Source: Symbiodinium natans
Taxonomy: Eukaryota > Sar > Dinophyceae > Suessiales > Symbiodiniaceae
DNA: 62,000 nt
Reading direction: 5' to 3'
Assembly (NCBI GenBank): GCA_905221605.1
Contig: CAJNDS010002173.1
Span: 1-62,000, forward strand
Part shown: positions 30,314-41,753 of the stretch, piece after piece
Position numbering within the stretch: the stretch's first letter is position 1
Layout: the number at the start of each line of letters is the position of its first letter
Translations under genes and position numbers: made by a program
The notes under the pieces: model-generated
Told to the model about the DNA's origin: nothing
Seen by the model: the letters and a program-made list of their open reading frames with translations, nothing else
The model's database searches: none

Positions 30314-31389
30314 AAGAATGGGATGGGTGGGGTGCTGTGAGCCCTAAGTGACAATCGGGAGATGTAATGTAAGGGGTATTAATCGTAGAGGAAAACTCAT
30401 TTGGGATCTTTTTGGGATTTGTTTTTCAGGGTTTGCGTAGCCCGGTTTTCGAGCCGCGGGCACGTGCACGGAGCTGTGGCTCGAAGTTTCTGTTTATTTT
30501 AATGGGAAGCTGTTTTCTCAACAAGCAAACCGATATTTTCTCTTTATGTTCTTCAGAGTCCTTTAGAAGGAAAACTGGTATTTTCTGTGCTTGAATGTGG
30601 AACTCAAGCCTTTGGAAACAGCCTGGTGCAAAAGCCCAATAAACTGTACGGCAAGTTCACGCGTGTCATGCCATTTATGAGGGCCTTCCTTTTCTGATTC
30701 GCTGCATTGTAATTGTGCGTGCGCAAACGCACCTTGGTGGCGCAGTATAAAGAGTGTGAATGAAGAGCGCCCACGAAACGTTCCAGCCCCAGTCCTTCGC
30801 GAAAATTCCTAGTTCATCAGCTGCTGGACAATTGGATGACTCACGAGCTTGCCCCTGTTTCGGTGGCTTGCTGTGTTCTCCGGGTTCTGGAGCGCTTAGG
30901 TGGTCCGGTTTCTTGGGCAATTCAGGTGTCATGAGATTGGGATAGAAAGTCAATAGGATTTTGGTACTAACGGTTATGTCTGGGGGTGCTCTGCAGGTGT
31001 GACAGGGAGAGAACCCTTAACCGCGTTCATGACGGTATGTGTCTCTAACCTGTCTTCACTTGGGATCTAATCTGCTTTTGGGCTGGAACTAACTCCGTAG
31101 AAGCTGTGAACAAGGGTAAGTTCATGAGTCATCTAACTGTCAGAGAGCTGATGAATTTGAACAAGGTTAAGCGTGGAAAGACTATTGAACGACTCGGGGG
31201 CTGGAACCTTTCATGGTGACGTTGCTTGTTCATCTGTACGCCCCTAGAAACTCCATGATAGGGAGTGAGAAGACGCACACATTTATGATACGGGTGAACT
31301 ACTGCCCACTAGCTCCCACTTGTTGGCTATCCGCCCTCTCCCACTTTTGGGGCCACCTCTCTACCCCTCCAAGTGTGGGATCTTGCGGG
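30314..31389. other. Stretch with no firmly supported gene
   Basis: A 92-codon minus frame at 30675-30953 has a protein-like part (ADELGIFAKDWGWNVSWALF) and could be an exon, but an equally long plus shadow exists. Nothing else is seen. Confidence 0.35.
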
Positions 31390-33085
<1,696 letters not shown>

Positions 33086-33344
33086 TGCGTGTCTGTTGTA
33101 CTGTGCTCGGAAAAGGTGTGCGGGCGGGCGCCCGAGTGGCACATGGGGAGCAGCCCAAAAATCGAGACTCCAGCTCACAAAACCAAAAAAACCAAAAGAC
33201 TTGCAAAATACAAAAGCATAAACATATAACAAATAAGAACGTATCAGAAAAACAACCTCATGACATCATAACATCACCACATATCCATACAATAACAAAG
33301 CCACAGTGAACCCACCCCAGGCTCAGCAAGCAACCCTGGACTTT

Positions 33345-33646
33345 AGACATGCACCAAAGCAAGCGCCTTTCGCCAGGGCGAAGCCTTGCGACTCGAGGAA
33401 CTGTTTGAGGCCGGCACCCGCCATGGCTTCCCACGAAGAAGAAGAGGAGAAGAGCAAGGAGCAGCAGCAGGAAAAGGAAAGGAAGAGGAGAACGAGAGCT
33501 TGAGGATTGAAATGACCCAGCTTCGTGAGTTGGTCAAAGGACTGAAGGAAGAGCAGGCCTCAGACAAAAGAAAGATCGTCTCGCTACAGGAAGAACTCAA
33601 AGAGGTCTTGAAATCAAGTGCTGCAGCATTCAGCGTTTCAAAGTGA
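33345..33646 (+). CDS. Last exon of a coiled-coil protein
   Basis: The frame is open from an AG acceptor (TTTCGCCAG|GGCGAAGCC, about 33378) to TGA at 33644-33646. It encodes LRLEELFEAGTRHGFPRRRR, a charged low-complexity stretch, then a heptad-patterned helix (LRIEMTQLRELVKGLKEEQ and KIVSLQEELKEVLKSS). The helix is a probable dimeric coiled coil of about 45 residues. An internal ATG (33386) gives 86 residues, but an upstream exon is likely. It is on the plus strand, opposite to the array that begins 0.9 kb downstream. Function unknown. Confidence 0.45.
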
Positions 33647-34522
33647 GCATAGGACGGCCCGGCTTTTGATCAGCGTTCCGAAGCCACTTTGAAATCATTC
33701 CAAGAGCGCCTTTTCTCCCCCTTGCCTTCCCATGCAGCGGCCACTACGATTTCCGCGTTCCTTGTGCATTGCACCTAGCTTGCTGCACATGCCGAGAGTT
33801 CAGAACTGAAGATTGATGGTCCGCTTGTGATTGGTATGGGACACCTGCTAGGGTGTGCGACAAAAAACCCCAGACGATCTCTGCGTGCTAGGCAGCATCA
33901 ATCGTCTGATTGCCCCACACCCTGAGTGCGAAGCCCAGGAACCCCAAAAGCAAGGGGTCCGGAGTCAGATTGGGGTCACAAGAACTCCACTTTGCTATGG
34001 CCTACAGCAGAAGGAGTCCCCAGAGCTCATGAGGCTTGAAAGAAGGGGTGCCCACAATGGAGACTTTGACGTTTAAGCAGGCGTGTGCAACGTTAGAACG
34101 GTACCGCCTGCATCAAACAGCCAGGAGCCTTGCAAGCAGGGTCTAAATGAGCAGAAACAGCGGAACGGGCTGAACGGCCAGCCCCCCAGACATGATCTAT
34201 GCTACTCTATACTAGTGTTCTATGCTTCACTGTACCGTGCTATATTACACTGAAGACCCAACCCTGCACTTCCAGATGAGATGCCATTGTTTCGACTGCA
34301 TGAAAATCACAGGTCCTTTCTCGTCTGATGCTGAGTACGATAAGAGTTTTTTCTATGCGAAATTTACCATAACCAACTTCAGTCAACAAATCTGCCAGGA
34401 AGCAGCCATGGAACACACCTAGTTTTCTTGGATCTTCACTGCGGACGATTGGCTTTTTGCATCTTTCCGCCCACGCGAGTCGTTAGTCTTGGAACGAGAA
34501 GGCGCAAGCTCCGTGTGCCAAT
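33647..34522. other. Stretch with only weak plus-strand frames
   Basis: Frames at 33855-34076 and 34222-34422 are moderately protein-like (the second has CHCFDCMK and DKSFFYAKFTI) but have no splice or family support. The change of gene orientation falls here. Confidence 0.35.
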
Positions 34523-37500
34523 TCATCCATGATCTGCGCCTGGGCAGCCTCGAGATATGAAGATAGATGCTTGCCTCAACAAGATGCCAGTACCAACAAC
34601 GCCGAAACTACTGAGCAACAACACAGTGCAAGAATGGACAAGCGCCTGAAATGCCAGAACAAAGGATTGCTTCAAAGGTGATTGCTGAGGGATTGCAAAC
34701 CTTAGAACCCAGAAGTTGCCGCAGACGGTTTCGATGCGAACTTGACAAGCAAAAGAACATAAAAAGAACCGTGCTTCTTGGCTTACCGGAGCAGAGCCAA
34801 GTGTTTGTGAGCAGCTGTCGACTTCATTTGCTCGAAGATGGATGAAGCAACTTGCCATCTTCGCTGAGATCGAAGCAGACGGAATATTGAATTATATGTG
34901 AAGATATCCTCGGTGGCCCGATGACAGAACCAAACTCGTACAACTGTGGCTACATGCGCTTGCAAGATTGAACCATTTGAGTCTTGGAGCTGGTAAATGG
35001 TCCTTCAGGAGAAGATGAAGGATCACGAGCGCAGCTTGCCAGTGCGCACATGCATTGAGTGTGGAGTTGAACGTAATGAGGTCCTTAGTGAACAGCTTGT
35101 GATTTTTGAAGGTTGAAACACTTTCCAAGCACTCTGGCAGGCAAGTCGCTGGTTGAAGGGCTTGCCGATGCATCTCTTCGAGCAGGATGAAAGTGGTCTC
35201 CCATTGCTGATCATCTAGAGCTGCAACTGCAGCATTGTATGTGATCACCTACACAGCGAGAAGCTGTGTCTAATCAGCCTAACCCAATTCTCTGCACACG
35301 TAGCTATGCAGGCACTCTTTGCTGATTGTGCAGGACAGCCACGTCTGGGCAGAGCCGAGTCCAATGCATGTCGCAAATAAGGCGCAAAGCCTCCTTCCAG
35401 TAGAACTGGTTCCCACATGCTGCAATGGCCTGGGTGTTCTAGTTGCAGCGCGCAGCATGGGGTCCATGACAAACACCAACATCTCCCGCATCATCCGCCT
35501 TGGAAAAAGTCAAGCCGAGGCACAGCATTGTAACCCACGCTGGTGCACAGGATGCGGTGGGACCACATGGCCTGAGAACTCTACAATCACTTGCATCCCT
35601 TTCTCAGTATCAATGATTTGCATGTTCATCTGCGAGGGTCTCCAAAAACCATTCAGGAAGTGGTTCTTTTCAGCGTGTTCTGGGTTGGACCGGATCATTC
35701 TTTCGACATTCCGATTTGCACGCCATGGTTTCTCGTTTTTCGTTTAGGGCCCAAGCATTGCCACTCAATCAGCAAGCTTGTCGCTCTACAATGCTTTGGG
35801 GTCACTGATCGCTGCACTTGACTTCTTTTGGGGGATTTCGTTGTTTCACTCAGAACTGCCTGGTTGTGAGCGAGGTTCCGTGCTTATGTACGACTAGCAA
35901 CACGCAGGAAAACAAAGCAAAACTGACACAAACAGGCACGTGAAAGACAACTGACCTTGCATGGTCGACTAAAGCACAAGAGATCACAAGAGGAGCAATG
36001 GACTTGTCCTCTTCATGCAACAGACTGAGGAACCCGCGTGCAAACAGGCGAGTGCTTCTTGCCAAAGGCTTCCACGCTCGCAGGCAGTGATGCAAGAATT
36101 GAATGATATAGCGTCCTGACCATAGCGGAACGGTGCACACGCGAGGCCATGCGGTTGCACGTCATGACGGCTGGTGTGCCACCACGCCACGCATTCTACC
36201 AAAGCAACACCCATCATATCCAGCAGCTGCAGGGACATTTGCCAATACGTACCTTAGATGAAAGAGCCCCTTGAATCGAGCAACACTGGTCCATACAAGG
36301 CTGCCTGGGCAAGTGTGCCAACCCAGTGCAAGCAACACTGTTTCTGGCTGGACTGCTACACGCATTTGCAGCATACGCATGCAATCTGTGCCGCTGCCAA
36401 GCTTCGGCTGCAAGCGCTGATGACGGCGTTGTAGGTAATCTGGTCAGGCAGAATCCGCATGAGGTTCCTGAGTGAACTTGCAAACTCTGGCCGATTCTGG
36501 CAGTTTCGCCATGTTGGGCACTGTGATGTCTAAGTCATGAATGACACTTGAAGATAAGACTCATGATGCTCAGAACATGCACAGCCTGCTCCCACTGTCC
36601 ACCCTTCTCGCAAGAGCTGAGGACGGCATTGCAAACCAATACGTTGGGCTCCGCTCCAAGCTGCCTCACAAGAACCAGCACTGCCAAATGAATCTACGCA
36701 TGACCTTGCTTGGTAGATGCCTCGCAAGGGCTGATGCTGAGAGTGATACGTCATGTTTCTGAGCAACGCCATGGCAACTCGCCACTGCGCGGCTCTTTCA
36801 CCTTGCAGCTGTCTCGTCATGGAAGCACCCAATCATCCAGACAAAAACTTGTTTGTAGTCACGTCCGCAAGTGATGGTGAATGATATGCAGCTCGCTCAC
36901 ATGCGGATGCGGCCGCGCCCCACGTGATCACATCCTGATGAAGTTGGGAGCGGGGGATGGGATCTACGTGCTGGCCTTAAGAGCACTAACTAGGTTCCGC
37001 CGTGGTGCTGCTTGAAGGGAAGTTTGCTGGAGAGAGCCTTGCAGACGGCACGAGGGAGCTCTTAGCTTCAGCTTTTTGTGGTTGTTGGGGGTTCGGGGTG
37101 ACGATAGAGTCTCCTCGGGTTTTGCTTTGGGAGCCTGGTGATTAACACCGCTCATGAGTTTGACGTGAGGCTTTGGCGTAAAGTTGGAGCGGTGATGCTC
37201 AAAAAAGATCAAAAGTCTCAGTGACACCATCTGATTCTGATTGAAGGTTGGAGTTGCCGGTGTGAGTAAGAGCCTTAAACTTCAGCTTTGAGAATGCAGC
37301 TGGCTCGAAGCTTAGGCGTGTGGGTTAAGGCTTCTAACCGGGGGTTTGGGGTTCAGTCGGCAATTTTGCTGGCAAGGTCTTGGGTGGGTTTGGTTCCGAA
37401 ACGCAGCTTTCAGGCTCAGGATGATGACTCGTCTCCCGTTACAAGCTCTAAGGCTTAACAGCGAAACCTGTGCCCGCGCGGTGGTTACGGCCTGATGCAT

Positions 37501-39730
37501 TCATCCTCGCCTGTGCACGCCTTGTGCTGTACGAACAGGACTTGTTTCGGCAAGCTGCGGAACAATGCGAAGGCCAGTTCCCACTCACCAGCTTTGGCAG
37601 CAGCGCTAATCGCGCTGTTGAACAAGGCAATGTCAAGCTGAACTCGCTGGACCTGCAAGATTCCGACATGGACCAATTTGTGAAAATGACTGCCCTTCTG
37701 CTGAGATGCTGTGGAGTGCACGTGTGTGCCATGCCTCCATGTCGGAGAGATAGTGAAGCGCCAAAGGCCATTGCGCGCTTGCTTCGCATGCCTTGATAAT
37801 CGCACCTGCAAGTGAGGGCATGGAGCAAAGGAGCAAAGAGAGGACGAGGCACACCGACGTCAAGGCACTGTTCCGCTCTCTGCTCCAAGGAACTGAGCAC
37901 GAAGCTGTCCGGTTGGATATCCGCCTCTGCATACGCTGACAGGACCCCGTGCGACCACCGCCACTGCAAGGAAAGTGCAGCAAACGAGTCTGAACAGCTG
38001 CAGTCACCGCGCCTGCGTGCCTTCAAGGCAAGCGAAAACGTGCTGCCAACGATCAGCTCCAGAAAGTGAGGACAGTATTGTACTTAACGTGAAGTGATCG
38101 CTCTGAATGTGGCTGATCCACCTGAACAACGTGAGCAACGCAGCTGGGTGCTTGTCCGATTTTTTTGACATCGGAACTGTGCAGCCAGGCTTCATTGACT
38201 GAAGGACGTGGAGTGCGCTGTGCCAGAGACTGACTTTCCTGGATCTAGCACAACCGTGCGGCTGCGTGTGCACCACAGGAAAAATGGATACCATGTTCAA
38301 GCCTAGCAACTGCTCTCCAGATTTAAGCACAGCGCCTAGGTTTTTGCAGGTTTTTGACAGAAACCGTGTTCCTTTTCTATGGTTCAGGGCTGCGATTCTT
38401 GTGCATGGCGTGCCCAATCAACGCTCCCCCGTTTCAGTTGATGCTTCCTAAGCAGTCCTACCCTCCCCCGCCCCTGATTTTCATGATTTTCAGGGCATTC
38501 CCACCCCAACATCCCCTCGCCCCGCCCCCTTCTTAGGTTTCAGGGCTTCGGGTTCAGGATTCAGGGTTTTTGTTTTCGGTTTTTGAACTTGTGGGCTTAG
38601 GATTGTGCTCAGGGCGTCCTTGGGCGTTTCTGGCCCAGCCGAAAACCGGCACGCTGATCGACTGAAGTATTGCCAGGCTTCCCGCAGGCGCTCGCAGCGG
38701 CATTGCAGCCAACATTGTCCTCCATGAAGCCCTGTGCTTTCGGCCATTGAAATTTGTGGTTCTTGAAACTTGCGGGGGCATTGGTTGGCTTCCCGGCGCG
38801 CCCCAATGTTCGACACAGATTCAAGATGTGACACGTGAGGCCTCGTTGCGGGAAAGGAGGTGCAATGCAGAGTTCCATCTGTTGACGCGAGCGCATGCCG
38901 CGGTCCCCGTGTTGTAGCTGATCGCCTCAAGCTGCTCTGGTTGAGATGCAGGCTGGCATCGAAAGCAAGAAAATCTTGTCGGGAACGCCGGAGGGAAGGT
39001 GGGGGAGTGTTGGCCCAGGCGCGTCCGCAAGCATGCCCAGGGACTGGAAGGTGGCAAGACGACTTAATGTGCTCCGCCAGTGGCCAGCACGCTCGTAGGC
39101 CTTCATTACCTGCAGCTCGGGACGAGGGTTACGAGCCTTGGGACAACTTTTTGGGGCGGAACTGAAAGCAGAGTGCGCAGCCCCATGAAGTTCGAACCGG
39201 ATACGCTGTTCAATGTCACCGTCGTGGCGCGAACGTGGCTCCTGCACATGATGTTGTAGAACTCCTCGGCCGATGCCCAATTGCTGACCTCAGGGAGAGC
39301 ACTTGTCCAACATGCCTGAGCAGTTTCATTCGGCGTAGCTCTGAACCGCAACCTTCGAGCAGGAGTTGATGGCCACGTTGAAGGTGATGGCATCAGCTGC
39401 CTGGACTCACAGTGTACTTGCATGCAAGGCGTTGGGACAGACCACATCCATGTTGCGCAGTGCCTCTCGTGCTTGCCTAGCTGCCTTGGCACGACTGCTC
39501 AGCGAGCTGAGCAAGTTCAGCGCTTGCTGCAGCTTCCGCTGTTGTGCAAGACTGCGGCTGGCCTGGCAGATCAAAAACCCTCGGGCCCCAATGAGTCCCC
39601 GCCGAGTCTGAAGCCCAAGTGCGCCTGGGCAGCTTCTCTGGGTTGAAGACCGCGCATCGTGTCCATGCTTGCCGTCCAAGACTTCGACGGGCTGCGGAGA
39701 CAGCACGCCTGTGTCCAGCAAGCACTGAGG
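34523..39730 (-). CDS. PPR (pentatricopeptide repeat) gene region, many exons
   Basis: At least a dozen PPR-like helical hairpins occur on the minus strand in shifting frames, one or two per exon. From 5' to 3': DAITFNVAINSCSK (about 39395), SNWASAEEFYNIM (39280), YERAGHWRSTLSRL (39095), AISYNTGTAACARVNRWNSA (38930), VGCNAAASACGK (38700), DHFTLSTILSSLSGADRWQH (38090), AIIKACEASAQWPLALHYL (37790), DIALFNSAISAAAKAGEWEL (37655), AAQWRVAMALLRNM (36795), PNVLVCNAVLSSCEKGGQWE (36655), DQITYNAVISACSRS (36435), then the exons listed separately. PPR proteins bind organellar RNA and guide its processing, editing or stability. Exons are short with AG acceptors followed by G. The number of genes is unclear: this may be one gene or two. 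Start and transit peptide were not located. Confidence 0.65.
34783..34908 (-). CDS. PPR exon near the 3' end of the region
   Basis: Acceptor CACCGAG|GATATCTTC at 34909-34910. Encodes DIFTYNSIFRLLRSQRRWQV and ASSIFEQMKS, one PPR unit. Open to the stop at 34783. A further fragment, SAITFEAILCS, lies near 34690 and may be the next exon. Confidence 0.65.
   Translation of the reverse strand, partial: DIFTYNSIFRLLRSQRRWQVASSIFEQMKSTAAHKHLALLR
34970..35248 (-). CDS. PPR exon with two repeats
   Basis: Acceptor TGTGTAG|GTGATCACATAC at 35249. Repeat 1 is ITYNAAVAALDDQQWETTFI and LLEEMHRQ; repeat 2 is DLITFNSTLNACAHWQAALV and ILHLLLKD. These are the clearest PPR units of this region. Confidence 0.75.
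35990..36115 (-). CDS. PPR exon
   Basis: Acceptor TGGTCAG|GACGCTATA at 36116-36117. The exon encodes DAISFNSCITACERGSLWQE and ALACLHAGSS: helix A (xxFNSCITAC), then the W-x-x-A-L helix B typical of dinoflagellate PPR units. Confidence 0.65.
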
Positions 39731-40467
39731 AGTTCAGGGTTGTTGATGCTGCACGGAAAGATGCAGTTTTGAAGAGCAGAGAAAGTGAGCATCATCATGT
39801 GGCATCGAAAAGCAACAGGAGCTATGCTTCTTGATTTCAGGTTTGGGTACAGGTGGAGCGGTTCAGCCCGCACTGAGGGCGAAGGGCCTGAAACTTTGGG
39901 TTTGAGGGCTGAAGGTATTCGGGGTTCAATTTAGAGTTCAACATGTAATTGCAGACCTCTAAAAAAAAACTGAGGTTTAGGTTTTTGGGCACAACCGCGC
40001 AAAAGCTCATGGCGTCATTGGTTGGGGTTGGATCTGGAGTTCATACTTTTAAATGGCTCTGAGGCTCACAGCTTCGGGTACGGGTTTAGGAAGTCGGGTT
40101 GCAAAACCATTGCAGGACTGGCTCGATGCTCGACACTTGACCTTCTTGATGCGGACCGCTGGCTAAGCTTTGTTGATGGATTTGGGGCTGTTGTCTTGCC
40201 TTCTAGAAGCCGGCAAGGATGTCGATTCATGAGCCTTATCCTGGCAGCTTCTTTTTGGTATTCATTCCCATGGGTCCTTCCACGAAGACTAAAACTTAAA
40301 GACATCTGTGTACGGCATGCGCTGTCACTCAGGGTGAGGGCGCGCCGTGAGGATGCTCAGGCAGATGCTTGTGGCCTGGCCTTGAAGCCCCTCACAGAAC
40401 TAACAGAACTGATGTTGTAACTATTGGGGAGAACGAATTTAAGGGAATTTCAGGCACTCCGGCCTGC
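39731..40467. other. Intergenic stretch between PPR region and helicase
   Basis: A 132-codon plus frame (40022-40420; includes ADRWLSFVDGFGAVVLPSR) looks partly protein-like but runs against the surrounding array and has no family signature. I do not call it a gene. Confidence 0.3.
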
Positions 40468-41753
40468 CTAGATAGGGATGAAAGAAAAGACATCCAAGCT
40501 GGGCTGGTCGAGGCTGGGCAGCGTCTCACCGAGGCCTGCCGAGGTTGTGCTATTTGGCTGCGCCAAGCTTGCCAAGGTCTCCATGATGCTGACCGCCTCG
40601 CCAGCGCGTTTCTTCACAATGCGCTGCACATCTCTGTAGTCTGCGCCCGTCTCTTTGCCAATGCTGGCACGGATCGATGAAAGCTTGCCAGTCAAGTCAC
40701 GCACAGTCGCTGGATCGGTGCCTTTCAAGACTTTCTCCAAGCTTTTCAGCTCCTCCCGAAACCCGGCACACAAAAGCTCGTATGTGCCTCTGACTTTGTC
40801 ATGCCTGCGAATGCAGGGGTACATTGCTTCAAGAACTGCCGGTACGACGCCCGGCGGCATGACCGAACAAAGATTGCACGAAAAGAGAAATCTCCCATCA
40901 GGGTTCGCTACCGGCAAGATGCCTGCTGAGATCACTGTGCACTTGTTGACAAGCAATGGGCTGGCAGCAGATGTAGGAATGATCTTGAATTCGCTGCCAT
41001 GCCTCGAGTAGCATTCTCGAGCATACCATTTGGGAGTGTTGTATCTGCCATGCTGCCATAAAGTGGCCTGCTTCCACGGAACTTCGTGGGCGTACTCGAT
41101 TGCTTGCACCAGCTGCCGTGCCGGGGCACCGTAGTGAAATCGAGCGAAGACATCGCCTTTCCCATGATTACCACTGGACACGCTCTGGATTGCGTCCGAG
41201 TGCTTTCGCAAGTAAGCGTGCAAAAACGACGAGGTTATCTCTGGCGATTTCGGAATAAACCGCACCTCCATTGCCGCTGCGCAATCACCTCCGACCACCT
41301 CAAGCGTTCCCGTGGTAAATGCTGAGGCTATGCACCACCGGAGCAGCCATTGTCTCTTCGGGTCGGGAGTGCACATTCCAAGCAAGGCCTTGATGTCACA
41401 ATCCGGCGCTGCGGCGGGGCACGCCTCCGGAGGTTCCAAGTCAGGAGTCAGCATTTGCTTGCGTCTTTCCCGCACGTGACGAATGGTTTCGGCTGGCATC
41501 TCTGGCGCCAGCTTCAGCTGATGTAAGACGGACCTCAGCTGGACGACCGTCTCCTCGATCTCATGCAAGCGTTGGAGGCTGAAGAAGTGTCCCAGACACC
41601 ATGACCACTCTTCATGCAAACTCCAACCGGGATCCTGAACTTGCTGTTGCTGCCAGGCACGGTATGCTTGTAAGCCGGCGATGAGGTCACTTGGATACGC
41701 ATTGCAAGCTAGCCCAGGGTGGGGAGGAAGATCCTGTACACACACGTCCCGCA
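40468..41753 (-). CDS. Helicase exon 5: C-terminal region
   Basis: Acceptor TGTGGCAG|TGCGGGAC. Contains YPSDLIAGLQAYRAW (the SDh..ll.ayraW element), a long helical/variable insert (about 41330-41000), then IIPTSAASPLLV and GRFLFSCNLCSVMPPGVV, an OB-fold-like segment, and a lysine-rich helical tail. Ends at 40468. Confidence 0.85.
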